Positions 47,408 to 56,015 of a stretch of 64,000 nt of DNA are shown piece after piece. Position numbers and translations under genes: made by a program. Each line of letters starts with the position of its first letter. The first letter of the stretch is position 1. The notes below the pieces were generated by a model. The model had not been told where the DNA came from. It did no database searches and was given only the letters and a program-made list of their open reading frames with translations. The DNA lies in the NCBI RefSeq assembly GCF_037055275.1, contig NZ_CP146343.1, positions 716,501 to 780,500 on the forward strand, written 5' to 3'. This DNA is from Pseudomonas sp. ML2-2023-3 (GTDB lineage: Bacteria; Pseudomonadota; Gammaproteobacteria; Pseudomonadales; Pseudomonadaceae).

Positions 47408-48670
47408 ATGACCATGAAAGCATTTGTTATCGCGACCCTGACACTCTTCGCCAGCCTCTCGGCGGTGGCTGCAGACAGTGACCCGCAAGCGTTGGTCAAG
47501 CAAGGTGAATACCTGGCTCGCGCCGGTGACTGTGTGGCCTGCCACACCGCCAAGGACGGCAAGCCGTTCGCCGGTGGCCTGGCGATGGAAACCCCGATCG
47601 GTACGATTTATTCGACCAACATCACGCCGGGCAAAAGCGGCATTGGCAGCTACAGCTTTGAAGATTTCGACAAAGCCGTGCGCCACGGCGTCGCGCAAAA
47701 TGGCAGCACCTTGTATCCGGCCATGCCGTATCCGTCCTATGCGCGGGTCAATGAGGCCGATATGCAGGCGTTGTATGCCTACTTTATGAAGGGCGTGAAA
47801 CCTGTCGAGCAAGTGAACCAGGAGGCCGATATTCCGTGGCCGCTGAGCATGCGCTGGCCGTTGGCGATATGGCGCTGGCTGTTTGCTCCGCAGGTTGAAG
47901 ACTTCAAGCCGCAAACCGGGCAAGACGCGGTGACAAGTCGCGGTGCGTATCTGGTGGAAGGCCTTGGGCACTGCGGTGCGTGCCACACGCCACGGGCACT
48001 GACCATGCAGGAAAAAGCCCTGAGTGCCAGCGACAGCCCGGCGTTTCTGTCAGGCAGCGCACCACTGGAAGGCTGGATCGCGAAGAACCTGCGCGGTGAC
48101 CACAAGGACGGTCTGGGCAGTTGGAGCGAGGCGCAACTGGTGCAGTTCCTCAAGACCGGGCGCAGTGATCGCAGTGCTGTATTTGGTGGCATGAGTGATG
48201 TGATCGTGCACAGCATGCAGTACATGTCCGAGGATGATCTGACCGCTATCGCTCGATACTTGAAGTCGTTGCCTGCGGTTGATCCGGCTGACGTGCCCCA
48301 TCAGTACGATCCGGCGGTAGCGGATGCCCTGTGGAACGGTGACGACAGCAAGCGCGGCGCTGCGGTGTATATCGATAACTGCGCGGCCTGCCATCGCACT
48401 GACGGTCATGGCTACACCCGAGTGTTCCCTGCCCTGGCGGGTAACCCGGTGTTGCAGTCGGCGGACCCGACGTCGCTGATTCATATCGTGCTTAAAGGTG
48501 GGACGTTGCCGGCGACGCATACGGCGCCGTCGACCTTCACCATGCCTGCTTTCGACTGGCGTTTGTCGGATCAGGAAGTGGCCGATGTGGTCAATTTCAT
48601 CCGCACCAGTTGGGGTAACAAGGCGGGTGAAGTGAAAGCCGGGGATGTGAAGGCGATTCGCACACCCTGA
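47408..48670 (+). CDS. Gluconate 2-dehydrogenase cytochrome c subunit
   Basis: The 420-residue precursor has a signal peptide (MTMKAFVIATLTLFASLSAV, ending VAA-D) and three heme c sites: CVACH from Cys42, CGACH from Cys189 and CAACH from Cys325. Each has a distal Met region such as PAMPYPSYARV. It takes electrons from the flavin subunit and passes them to ubiquinone in the inner membrane. It is the last gene of the operon; a REPIN follows directly. Confidence 0.93.
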   Translation: MTMKAFVIATLTLFASLSAVAADSDPQALVKQGEYLARAGDCVACHTAKDGKPFAGGLAMETPIGTIYSTNITPGKSGIGSYSFEDFDKAVRHGVAQNGSTLYPAMPYPSYARVNEADMQALYAYFMKGVKPVEQVNQEADIPWPLSMRWPLAIWRWLFAPQVEDFKPQTGQDAVTSRGAYLVEGLGHCGACHTPRALTMQEKALSASDSPAFLSGSAPLEGWIAKNLRGDHKDGLGSWSEAQLVQFLKTGRSDRSAVFGGMSDVIVHSMQYMSEDDLTAIARYLKSLPAVDPADVPHQYDPAVADALWNGDDSKRGAAVYIDNCAACHRTDGHGYTRVFPALAGNPVLQSADPTSLIHIVLKGGTLPATHTAPSTFTMPAFDWRLSDQEVADVVNFIRTSWGNKAGEVKAGDVKAIRTP

Positions 48671-48677
48671 GTATCGG

Positions 48678-48762
48678 TTGGGAGCGGGCTTGCTCGCGAT
48701 GCAGTTGACTCGGTATGCCTGAATTACCGATTCGATCCCATCGCGAGCAAGCCCGCTCCCAC
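48678..48762. repeat. REPIN, 85 bp
   Basis: Inverted GGGAGCGGGCTTGCTCGCGA pair as at 31641; the left tip reads TTGGGAGCGG. Confidence 0.9.
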
Positions 48763-48771
48763 AGTGGGTAT

Positions 48772-49413
48772 TCAGGGTTGTTTTGCACCCATCCCGAACC
48801 ATTTCTGCGACAAGGCCTCCAGCCGGCCATCGGCCTTGATCCGCTGCAGTGCCTTGTCCAGGCTGGCCTGGAACGCCGGGTTGCCTTTCTGGAAGGGAAT
48901 GGCCAGGGCAACTTCCTCATCAGTGACCGGCGCTTTCTGCGCCACGGTTACCAATGGCCCGCGGTCGACAAACGCGTTGCCCTGAACTACGCCTAATGTC
49001 TGGCCCTGCAACATGGCAAGGCTGTTGGGTGAGCGCGGTGGTTCCTGCCGGGCTATCGTCTGCGCTTGCAGGTGGCTGTAAGGCTCGCTGAAGTCGAAAC
49101 GATCCTGAAGTTCGGGAGTCAAAGCGATGTGGTTGATGGCAACGTCGTATTTGCCGCTCTCAACGCCCGGCAACAGGTCATTGCTGTCCGTCACAAGAAT
49201 GGAGGGATGCACTTCCAGTTCCTGAGCCAGCAGCTCGCCCAATTCAACGTCAAAGCCGGTCAGGCGCCCGTCTTGCTTGAAGCTGAACGGGGGCATGTCG
49301 GCCTCAAGGGCGATGCGCAGTTCGCCTCGGTCGTTCACGTCGTCGATCAGTTCGGCTTGAGCAAAAGGGCTCGCCAATGGCAGTAAAAGCATCAGGCCTG
49401 GCAGGAAACGCAT
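48772..49413 (-). CDS. Solitary periplasmic solute-binding protein (SBP_bac_3 type)
   Basis: The 213-residue precursor starts MRFLPGLMLLLPLASPFAQA with a signal peptide. The mature part has GELRIALEADMPPFSFKQDG, the family motif GFDVELGELLAQELE and VAINHIALTPELQDRFDFSE, typical of polar amino acid binding proteins. It is somewhat shorter than the usual 250-270 residues and has no permease or ATPase neighbour, so the ligand and partners are unknown. AAGGAGTGTCC precedes the ATG at 49413; a much longer frame upstream has no signal at its start. Confidence 0.82.
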   Translation of the reverse strand: MRFLPGLMLLLPLASPFAQAELIDDVNDRGELRIALEADMPPFSFKQDGRLTGFDVELGELLAQELEVHPSILVTDSNDLLPGVESGKYDVAINHIALTPELQDRFDFSEPYSHLQAQTIARQEPPRSPNSLAMLQGQTLGVVQGNAFVDRGPLVTVAQKAPVTDEEVALAIPFQKGNPAFQASLDKALQRIKADGRLEALSQKWFGMGAKQP

Positions 49414-49552
49414 GGACACTCCTTGGAATTTGTTGCAAGCGATTCGCAATTGGCGTCCGCTTTGCTTTATGTTGGTCAGTTGCGGCGTTGGACAACAGAT
49501 TGGCTCAAAGTTGTCCGGCGTCGAAGAATTTTGCAAAAAACCGGAGAAAAAA

Positions 49553-49990
49553 ATGAAAGCTCTACTGTCTCGTGTTGCGTTGGCTTCTGTGTTGATGGGC
49601 GCTTCGGTCATGGCGACTGCGGCGGGCCTGGAATCGGAACCGGCTCCAAAAGGCGCCAAGGTTTTCATCGTCGAACCTAAAGACGGTGCCACCGTTGATC
49701 AAACGTTCACCGTTAAATTCGGTATCGAAGGCATGCCTTTGGCGCCTATTACCGAAGCCACTCCCCATGCTGGCCACCACCACCTGCTGATTGACGTCGA
49801 CCAGTTGCCAGCCGAGAACGCACCCATTCCGGCCGATGCCAACCATATCCACTTCGGCAAGGCCCAGACCGAAACCCAGGTAACCCTGCCACCCGGCAAG
49901 CACACCCTGCAACTGGTGCTGGGCAACCAGGTGCACGTGCCGTTCAAGCCAAGCATCGTGTCGAAGAAAATCACGGTTGATGTGAAATAA
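49553..49990 (+). CDS. DUF4399 family periplasmic protein
   Basis: The 145-residue precursor has the signal MKALLSRVALASVLMGASVM ending ATA-AGL. The mature protein matches DUF4399 with VFIVEPKDGATVDQTFTVKF, the His-rich TPHAGHHHLLIDVD and LPPGKHTLQLVLGNQVHVPF. The clustered histidines suggest metal contact, but the function is unknown. CCGGAGAAAAAA precedes the ATG. A strong terminator follows 20 bases after the stop. Confidence 0.85.
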   Translation: MKALLSRVALASVLMGASVMATAAGLESEPAPKGAKVFIVEPKDGATVDQTFTVKFGIEGMPLAPITEATPHAGHHHLLIDVDQLPAENAPIPADANHIHFGKAQTETQVTLPPGKHTLQLVLGNQVHVPFKPSIVSKKITVDVK

Positions 49991-50009
49991 GTATTTTCGA
50001 CCCACAAAA

Positions 50010-50036
50010 AAGGGAGACCCGAGGGTCTCCCTTTTT
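50010..50036. terminator. Bidirectional terminator between the DUF4399 gene and serA
   Basis: GGGAGACCC and GGGTCTCCC pair around GAG, flanked by A and T runs, between converging genes. Confidence 0.85.
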
Positions 50037-50048
50037 AGTAACGCACGT

Positions 50049-51278
50049 TTAGAACAAAACGCGGCAACGGATCGTGCCGTTGACGGTCTGCAACTTCTCT
50101 TGCGCCAGGTCCGAAGACTCGGCATCCACGTCGATCACTACATAGCCAACTTTTTCGTTGGTTTGCAGGAACTGACCGGAGATGTTGATCCCGTTTTCGG
50201 CGAAGATCTTGTTGATCTCGCTCATCACACCCGGGATGTTCTCGTGGATGTGCAGCAGACGGTGCTTGCCAGGGTGAGCCGGCAGGGCCACTTCAGGGAA
50301 GTTCACGGACGATACCGAGGTACCGTTGTCGCTGTACTTGACCAGTTTTTCTGCCACTTCCAGACCGATGTTGGCTTGCGCTTCAGCGGTGGAACCGCCG
50401 ATGTGCGGGGTCAGGATCACGTTGTCCAGGCCGCGCAGCGGGCTTTCGAACACGTCGTCGTTGGAGCGCGGCTCAACCGGGAACACGTCGATGGCGGCGC
50501 CGATCAGGTGCTTGTCCTTGATCGCGTCAGCCAGGGCATCCAGCTCAACCACGGTGCCACGTGCGGCGTTGATCAGAATCCCGCCCTTTTTGATGGCGCG
50601 GATTTCTTTCTCACCGATCATCCACTGGGTGGCTGCGGTTTCAGGAACGTGCAGGGTGACGATGTCGGACATGCCCAGCAGTTCGTGCAGATTGCCAACC
50701 TGGGTTGCGTTGCCCAATGGCAGCTTGGTCACGGTGTCGTAGAAGAACACTTGCATGCCCAGGCCTTCAGCCAGTACCGACAGCTGAGTGCCGATAGAGC
50801 CGTAACCGACGATACCCAGCTTCTTGCCACGGATTTCGAAGGAGTTGGCCGCGCTTTTGATCCAGCCACCACGGTGGCAGGAAGCGTTTTTCTCAGGGAT
50901 GCCACGCAACAACAGGATCGCTTCAGCCAGCACCAACTCAGCCACCGAACGGGTGTTGGAGTACGGTGCGTTGAAAACAGCGATACCGCGTTCGCGAGCA
51001 GCGTTGAGGTCGACCTGGTTGGTGCCGATGCAGAAACAACCAACAGCGACCAATTTCTTGGCGCAGTCGAACACTTCTTCGGTCAGCTGGGTACGAGAAC
51101 GGATGCCGATAAAGTGGGCATCAGCGATCTTTTCCTTCAGCTGGGCTTCAGGCAAGGAACTGGTGATGTACTCAATGCTGGTGTACCCGGCAGATTTGAG
51201 CACTTCAACAGCGGATTGGTGGACGCCTTCCAAAAGAAGGAACTTGATCTTGCTCTTATCGAGAGAAGTCTTGCTCAT
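50049..51278 (-). CDS. serA: D-3-phosphoglycerate dehydrogenase SerA
   Basis: The 409-residue enzyme is the short E. coli-like form with a C-terminal ACT domain (about residues 335-409, HIHENIPGVMSEINKIFAEN), through which serine inhibits it. The NAD loop is GIVGYGSIGTQLSVLAEGLG, with catalytic Arg and Glu in NAARGTVVE and DVFPVEPRSND and His in LTPHIGGST. It oxidises 3-phosphoglycerate in the first step of serine synthesis and can reduce 2-ketoglutarate to D-2-hydroxyglutarate. The ATG at 51278 (MSKTSLDKSK) is preferred to a longer frame. The D2HGDH gene is divergent. Confidence 0.95.
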   Translation of the reverse strand: MSKTSLDKSKIKFLLLEGVHQSAVEVLKSAGYTSIEYITSSLPEAQLKEKIADAHFIGIRSRTQLTEEVFDCAKKLVAVGCFCIGTNQVDLNAARERGIAVFNAPYSNTRSVAELVLAEAILLLRGIPEKNASCHRGGWIKSAANSFEIRGKKLGIVGYGSIGTQLSVLAEGLGMQVFFYDTVTKLPLGNATQVGNLHELLGMSDIVTLHVPETAATQWMIGEKEIRAIKKGGILINAARGTVVELDALADAIKDKHLIGAAIDVFPVEPRSNDDVFESPLRGLDNVILTPHIGGSTAEAQANIGLEVAEKLVKYSDNGTSVSSVNFPEVALPAHPGKHRLLHIHENIPGVMSEINKIFAENGINISGQFLQTNEKVGYVVIDVDAESSDLAQEKLQTVNGTIRCRVLF

Positions 51279-51484
51279 CTGCGTAAACCTGTGTCCCAGA
51301 GAAAAAATGGCAGGGAATGGACAGCGAGAGCTGACCTGGCCGGCGTGAAGACCGGCACCGAGAATCGTCCTACGGCTCGATTCTGCGGGGGGGTCGTATG
51401 CTAGCATAAGCGCCCCGCTAAACACCCATTCCTGCGACGTGAAGCGTTCTCAGGATGACCATGAATTGTTCGAGAGTTCTGTTG

Positions 51485-52879
51485 ATGACCCATCCTGCCT
51501 TGATTGATGAGCTGAAGACCCTGGTAGAGCCTGGCAAGGTCCTGACCGATGCCGACTCCCTTAATGCTTACGGCAAGGACTGGACCAAGCATTTCGCCCC
51601 GGCCCCGCTGGCCATTGTGTTCCCGAAAACCACTGAACAAGTGCAGGCCATCGTGCTGTGGGCCAACGCCCATGACGTGGCGCTGGTGCCATCGGGTGGC
51701 CGTACCGGTTTGTCCGCCGCCGCCGTGGCCGCCAATGGCGAAGTGGTTGTGTCGTTCGACTACATGAATCAAGTGCTGGACATCAACCTGACCGACCGCA
51801 CCGTGGTCTGCCAGCCGGGTGTGGTTACCGAGCACCTGCAAAACCTGGCCGAAGAAAACGGCCTGTACTACCCGGTGGATTTTGCTTCTGCAGGTTCCAG
51901 CCAGATTGGCGGCAACATCGGCACCAATGCTGGCGGTATCAAGGTTATTCGCTACGGTATGACCCGTAACTGGGTTGCGGGCATGAAAGTCGTGACCGGC
52001 AAGGGCGACGTGCTGGAGCTGAACAAGGACCTGATCAAAAACGCCACCGGCTACGACATGCGCCAGCTGTTCATCGGCGCTGAAGGCACCCTGGGCTTTG
52101 TGGTGGAAGCCACCATGCGCCTGGATCGCGCACCGAAAAACCTGACGGCGATGGTGTTGGGTACAGCCGATTTCGACTCCATCATGCCGGTGTTGCATGC
52201 CTTCCAGAGCAAGCTGGATCTGACGGCTTTTGAGTTCTTCTCCGACAAGGCGCTGACCAAAGTCATGGACCGTGGCGACGTGCCTTCGCCGTTCGAGACC
52301 GACTGCCCGTTCTACGCGCTGCTGGAATTCGAAGCGACCACCGAAGAAGTGGCCAATGCTGCGCTGGAAACCTTCGAACATTGCATGGAAGAAGGCTGGG
52401 TGCTTGATGGTGTGATGAGCCAGAGCGAAACCCAACTGCAGAACCTGTGGAAACTGCGCGAGTACATCTCCGAGACAATCTCCCACTGGACGCCCTACAA
52501 AAACGACATTTCGGTCACTGTGTCGAAAGTCCCGGCATTCTTGAAAGAAATTGACGCGATCGTCGGCGAACACTACCCGGATTTCGAAATTGTGTGGTTC
52601 GGTCACATCGGTGACGGCAACCTGCACTTGAACATCCTCAAGCCTGAAAACCTGAGCAAGGACGAGTTCTTCGCCAAGTGCGCGACGGTGAACAAGTGGG
52701 TGTTTGAAACCGTTGAGAAGTACAACGGTTCGATCTCTGCCGAGCACGGCGTGGGCATGACCAAGCGTGATTACCTGACCTATAGCCGCTCGCCGGTCGA
52801 GATCGAATACATGAAAGCCCTCAAGGCCGTGTTCGACCCGAAGGGCATCATGAACCCAGGCAAGATTTTTGCGGTTTAA
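51485..52879 (+). CDS. d2hgdh: FAD-linked D-2-hydroxyglutarate dehydrogenase
   Basis: The 464-residue flavoprotein has the PCMH-type FAD-binding domain (VPSGGRTGLSAAAVAANGEV, GNIGTNAGGIKVIRYG, YDMRQLFIGAEGTLGFVVEA) and the C-terminal FAD_oxidase_C domain with FGHIGDGNLHLNI and EHGVGMTKRDYL. It oxidises D-2-hydroxyglutarate to 2-ketoglutarate, passing electrons to an electron-transfer flavoprotein. Its divergent pairing with serA matches the coupling shown in Pseudomonas, where this reaction removes the by-product of SerA. The ATG at 51485 fits the length of the characterised enzyme; an ATG 30 bases earlier is also open. Confidence 0.88.
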   Translation: MTHPALIDELKTLVEPGKVLTDADSLNAYGKDWTKHFAPAPLAIVFPKTTEQVQAIVLWANAHDVALVPSGGRTGLSAAAVAANGEVVVSFDYMNQVLDINLTDRTVVCQPGVVTEHLQNLAEENGLYYPVDFASAGSSQIGGNIGTNAGGIKVIRYGMTRNWVAGMKVVTGKGDVLELNKDLIKNATGYDMRQLFIGAEGTLGFVVEATMRLDRAPKNLTAMVLGTADFDSIMPVLHAFQSKLDLTAFEFFSDKALTKVMDRGDVPSPFETDCPFYALLEFEATTEEVANAALETFEHCMEEGWVLDGVMSQSETQLQNLWKLREYISETISHWTPYKNDISVTVSKVPAFLKEIDAIVGEHYPDFEIVWFGHIGDGNLHLNILKPENLSKDEFFAKCATVNKWVFETVEKYNGSISAEHGVGMTKRDYLTYSRSPVEIEYMKALKAVFDPKGIMNPGKIFAV

Positions 52880-52923
52880 ACCCTAGCGACTACACAATCA
52901 GCATCCATCAGCGGAGTCGGTCA

Positions 52924-53589
52924 ATGAGCTATCAGCACCAGTATGTCGACGGTACCCGGATTCACTTTCCTATCGGTAAAGTGGTGTGCATCGGCCGCAA
53001 CTATGCCGAACACGCCAAGGAACTGGACAACCCGATCCCGTCTGAACCCCTGCTTTTCATCAAGCCGGGCAGTTGTGTCGTACCGCTGGACGGTGGTTTC
53101 GCGATTCCAGCCGAACGCGGTTCAGTGCACTACGAAGCAGAAATTTCGGTGTTGATCGGCAAGCCTCTGTCGAATAACCCAAGTGCTGAAGAAGTGCTGG
53201 ACGCCATCTCCGGTTTTGCCCCGGGCCTGGACTTGACCCTGCGCGACAAGCAGACCGAGCTCAAGGGCAAGGGTTTGCCCTGGGAAATCGCCAAGTCGTT
53301 CGACGGCGCCTGTGTACTGGCCCCGTTCGTACAGAGCAGCACCTTTCCTGATCTGGCCGATATCGGCATTCGCCTGACCATCAATGGTGAAGTGCGCCAG
53401 GATGGCAACAGCGCCCTGATGCTCAACCCGATTGTGCCGATGATCCAGCACATGGCTGCGTGCTTCTCGCTGCAAGCCGGTGACGTCATCATGACCGGCA
53501 CTCCAGTAGGCGTTGGTCCGCTGAATGTGGGCGACGAGCTGGTACTGGAACTGACCGGCGCCAGCCGCTTCGAAAGCAGCGTGCGTTAA
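52924..53589 (+). CDS. Fumarylacetoacetate hydrolase-family enzyme (YcgM-like)
   Basis: The 221-residue protein carries the FAH-fold motifs GKVVCIGRNYAEHAKELD, EAEISVLIGKPL with its metal-binding acids, KSFDGACVLAPF and GDVIMTGTPVGVGPLNVGD. The small single-domain members act on acylpyruvates or decarboxylate oxaloacetate; the substrate is not readable here. It follows the D2HGDH gene by 44 bases on the same strand and may be cotranscribed. CGGAGTCGGTCA precedes the ATG. A REPIN follows. Confidence 0.88.
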   Translation: MSYQHQYVDGTRIHFPIGKVVCIGRNYAEHAKELDNPIPSEPLLFIKPGSCVVPLDGGFAIPAERGSVHYEAEISVLIGKPLSNNPSAEEVLDAISGFAPGLDLTLRDKQTELKGKGLPWEIAKSFDGACVLAPFVQSSTFPDLADIGIRLTINGEVRQDGNSALMLNPIVPMIQHMAACFSLQAGDVIMTGTPVGVGPLNVGDELVLELTGASRFESSVR

Positions 53590-53598
53590 GCGTGCGTT

Positions 53599-53683
53599 GT
53601 AGGAGCGGGCTTGCTCGCGATGGTCTCACCGCGGTTTGCCTGACAGACCGCAGCGACTCAATCGCGAGCAAGCCCGTTCCCAC
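53599..53683. repeat. REPIN, 85 bp
   Basis: Inverted GGAGCGGGCTTGCTCGCGA pair, left tip GTAGGAGC, right tip GTTCCCAC. Confidence 0.9.
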
Positions 53684-53764
53684 AGTGTCATGAAGTCCCG
53701 GACGCGGAGCGCCTAAAACGCTATTCTGTCGAGGATATTTCCTATACAGAATGTGAACTGCCGA

Positions 53765-54805
53765 ATGCCTAACTGGAACCTCCTCATACAGCGCGTCCTT
53801 GAGTTGATGAAGCGCTATCCGGGGCTCATTGCGGCGTTCGGTTTTTGCTCGGGCGTGGGCAGTTTTATCCTGGTGGACCGTCAACAGGGCATGGCCCGCT
53901 GGATCGCCGTGATCCTGCTGGTGAGCTGGGTCTGGTTGATGCTGGAAAACAGTTTTACCCAGCTGTTCAGCCGGGTATTCAAACGCGAGATACCCCCGCC
54001 GCTGCTACGTTATGCGACCCAGATGATCCATCAGGAAAGTCTGTTTTTCGTGTTGCCGTTTTTCTTTATCACCACCACCTGGAACAGCGGGCAGCTTGTC
54101 TTTACCGGGCTTTTGGGTGTGTGTGCCCTGATCACCATCACGGACCCGCTGTATTACAAATGGCTGGCCCCCCGGCGCTGGCTGTTTTTGGCGATGCACA
54201 CCCTCGCCCTGTTCGCGGCGATGCTGACGGCGCTGCCGATCATCCTCAACCTCACCACCTCCGAGAGCTACAAGCTGGCGCTGGGCACTGCTGTGCTGCT
54301 TTCAATCCCCAGCCTGGCCGTGAGCCTGCCGCTCAAGACCTGGCGCGGCTGGCTGGTGCTGCCGCTGATTGTCCTGGCCCTGGGCGGCACCGGCTGGCTG
54401 CTGCGCTCCTGGGTGCCGCCTGCCACGCTGTGGATGACCGAAGTGGCGGTCACCACACAACTGCAAGACCGCACGCCGGGCGAGAGCATTAAAGAAATCA
54501 GCGTCAGCGAGTTGCGTGGCCGTGGCCTGTACGCTTACACCTCGGTCAACGCGCCGCGGGGTTTGAACGAGCGGATTTACCACGTATGGCAACTCAACGG
54601 CCAGGAGGTCGACCGTATCGCGCTCAATATTCAGGGCGGGCGCAAAGAGGGCTACCGCGCCTGGACCCACAAGCAGAATTTCCCGCCCAACCCGGTGGGT
54701 CGCTGGCAAGTTCGGGTATTGACTGAAGATGGGCAATTGATCGGTGTTTTGCGCTTTCGGGTTAACCCAGATCAATCCGCGCCTGCGCCTGTTCAGGCAA
54801 ACTGA
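53765..54805 (+). CDS. DUF5924 family membrane protein with DUF2914 domain
   Basis: The 346-residue protein has about eight hydrophobic segments to residue 225 (LIAAFGFCSGVGSFILVD ... WLVLPLIVLALGGTGWLLRS), then a soluble domain with VSELRGRGLYAYTSVNAPRG, ERIYHVWQLNGQEVDRIALN and PVGRWQVRVLTEDGQLIG, which is the DUF2914 pattern. The orientation suggests the soluble part is periplasmic. The function is unknown. The start MPNWNLL at 53765 is chosen, though an ATG 12 bases earlier is possible. It lies 79 bases before the Mla-like operon on the same strand. Confidence 0.78.
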   Translation: MPNWNLLIQRVLELMKRYPGLIAAFGFCSGVGSFILVDRQQGMARWIAVILLVSWVWLMLENSFTQLFSRVFKREIPPPLLRYATQMIHQESLFFVLPFFFITTTWNSGQLVFTGLLGVCALITITDPLYYKWLAPRRWLFLAMHTLALFAAMLTALPIILNLTTSESYKLALGTAVLLSIPSLAVSLPLKTWRGWLVLPLIVLALGGTGWLLRSWVPPATLWMTEVAVTTQLQDRTPGESIKEISVSELRGRGLYAYTSVNAPRGLNERIYHVWQLNGQEVDRIALNIQGGRKEGYRAWTHKQNFPPNPVGRWQVRVLTEDGQLIGVLRFRVNPDQSAPAPVQAN

Positions 54806-54884
54806 AACACTTTTGCAGGATTGTGCTATTACATAAGGTCTGTGTTCAAACGTACTTAGCTGGGAGCTTAAGACTATTACGGCC

Positions 54885-56015
54885 ATGGCGGGCAATGCCC
54901 AACTAGACACTTCCAGTAACCCGGCGCGGCTGTTGATCAGCGGCGACTGGACGCTTGCCCATTACACCCGCCTCAAGCAACAGACCGAGCAACTGATGGG
55001 CAAGTACGACGCCCAGACCGCTATCAACCTGGATGACGTGACCAGTATCGATACGGCAGGTGCGTCACTGCTGGTGGAGTTGCTGGGTGCCGAGCGGGTC
55101 GGCCAGTTGACCGACACGGCACAAAAACTCCCCGCCGCAGACCGCGCCTTGTTGCAGACGGTCTATTCCTCGATGCGCGACTTTTGTGTGCCGGTCAAAG
55201 CCGCCCCGCAGAACGTCGCCATCCTGTTGCTCAGCCGCATCGGCAGCGCGGTTTACAAGCTGTGGCAAGACACCCTGCAATTGCTCGGCTTTATCGGCCT
55301 GATCCTGCAAACCCTGGCGCGTAACCTGTTCAGGCCCAAGCAATGGCGCATCACGCCGGTAGTGGCACACATCGAGCAGATCGGCCTCAACGCTGCCCCG
55401 ATTGTGATGCTGCTGACCTTTATGGTGGGCGCCGTGGTGGCATTTCTGGGGGCCACGGTGCTGGCCAGCTTTGGTGCGGGGATCTTCACCGTCGACCTGG
55501 TGGCGTTTTCCTTCCTGCGTGAGTTCGGCGTGCTGCTGACCGCCATCCTGCTGGCGGGCCGTACCGCCAGTGCCTTTACGGCGCAAATCGGCTCAATGAA
55601 AGCCAACGAAGAAATCGACGCAATCCGCACCCTGGGCCTCGATCCGATGGACTTGCTGGTGCTGCCACGGGTGCTGGCCCTGTTGATCGCCCTGCCGCTG
55701 CTGACCTTCCTGGCCATGATGTCGGGCATCCTCGGCGGCGCGGTGGTGTGCGTGGTGTCGCTGGGTATTTCCCCCGACATGTTTATTTCGCTGTTGCACT
55801 CCGATATCGGCGTTCAGAACTTTTTGGTGGGCATGGTCAAGGCACCGTTCTTTGCCTTTCTGATCGCTGCGGTGGGCTGCCTTGAAGGCTTTAAAGTCAG
55901 CGGCAGCGCCGAATCGGTCGGTGCCCACACCACGTCCAGCGTGGTGCAATCGATCTTTATCGTGATCGTCCTCGACGCCGTGGCCGCGTTGTTCTTCATG
56001 GAGATGGGCTGGTGA
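54885..56015 (+). CDS. MlaE-family ABC permease with N-terminal STAS domain
   Basis: The 376-residue protein fuses a STAS-like domain (residues about 10-100, ARLLISGDWTLAHYTRLKQQ and LDDVTSIDTAGASLLVELL) to an MlaE/YrbE permease (about 155-376, with AGRTASAFTAQIGSMKANEE and EEIDAIRTLGLDPMDLLVLP). In the classical Mla system the STAS protein is separate (MlaB). The permease is the inner-membrane part of a lipid transporter. It begins a four-gene operon; the stop overlaps the GTG of the ATPase gene by four bases. Confidence 0.88.
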   Translation: MAGNAQLDTSSNPARLLISGDWTLAHYTRLKQQTEQLMGKYDAQTAINLDDVTSIDTAGASLLVELLGAERVGQLTDTAQKLPAADRALLQTVYSSMRDFCVPVKAAPQNVAILLLSRIGSAVYKLWQDTLQLLGFIGLILQTLARNLFRPKQWRITPVVAHIEQIGLNAAPIVMLLTFMVGAVVAFLGATVLASFGAGIFTVDLVAFSFLREFGVLLTAILLAGRTASAFTAQIGSMKANEEIDAIRTLGLDPMDLLVLPRVLALLIALPLLTFLAMMSGILGGAVVCVVSLGISPDMFISLLHSDIGVQNFLVGMVKAPFFAFLIAAVGCLEGFKVSGSAESVGAHTTSSVVQSIFIVIVLDAVAALFFMEMGW

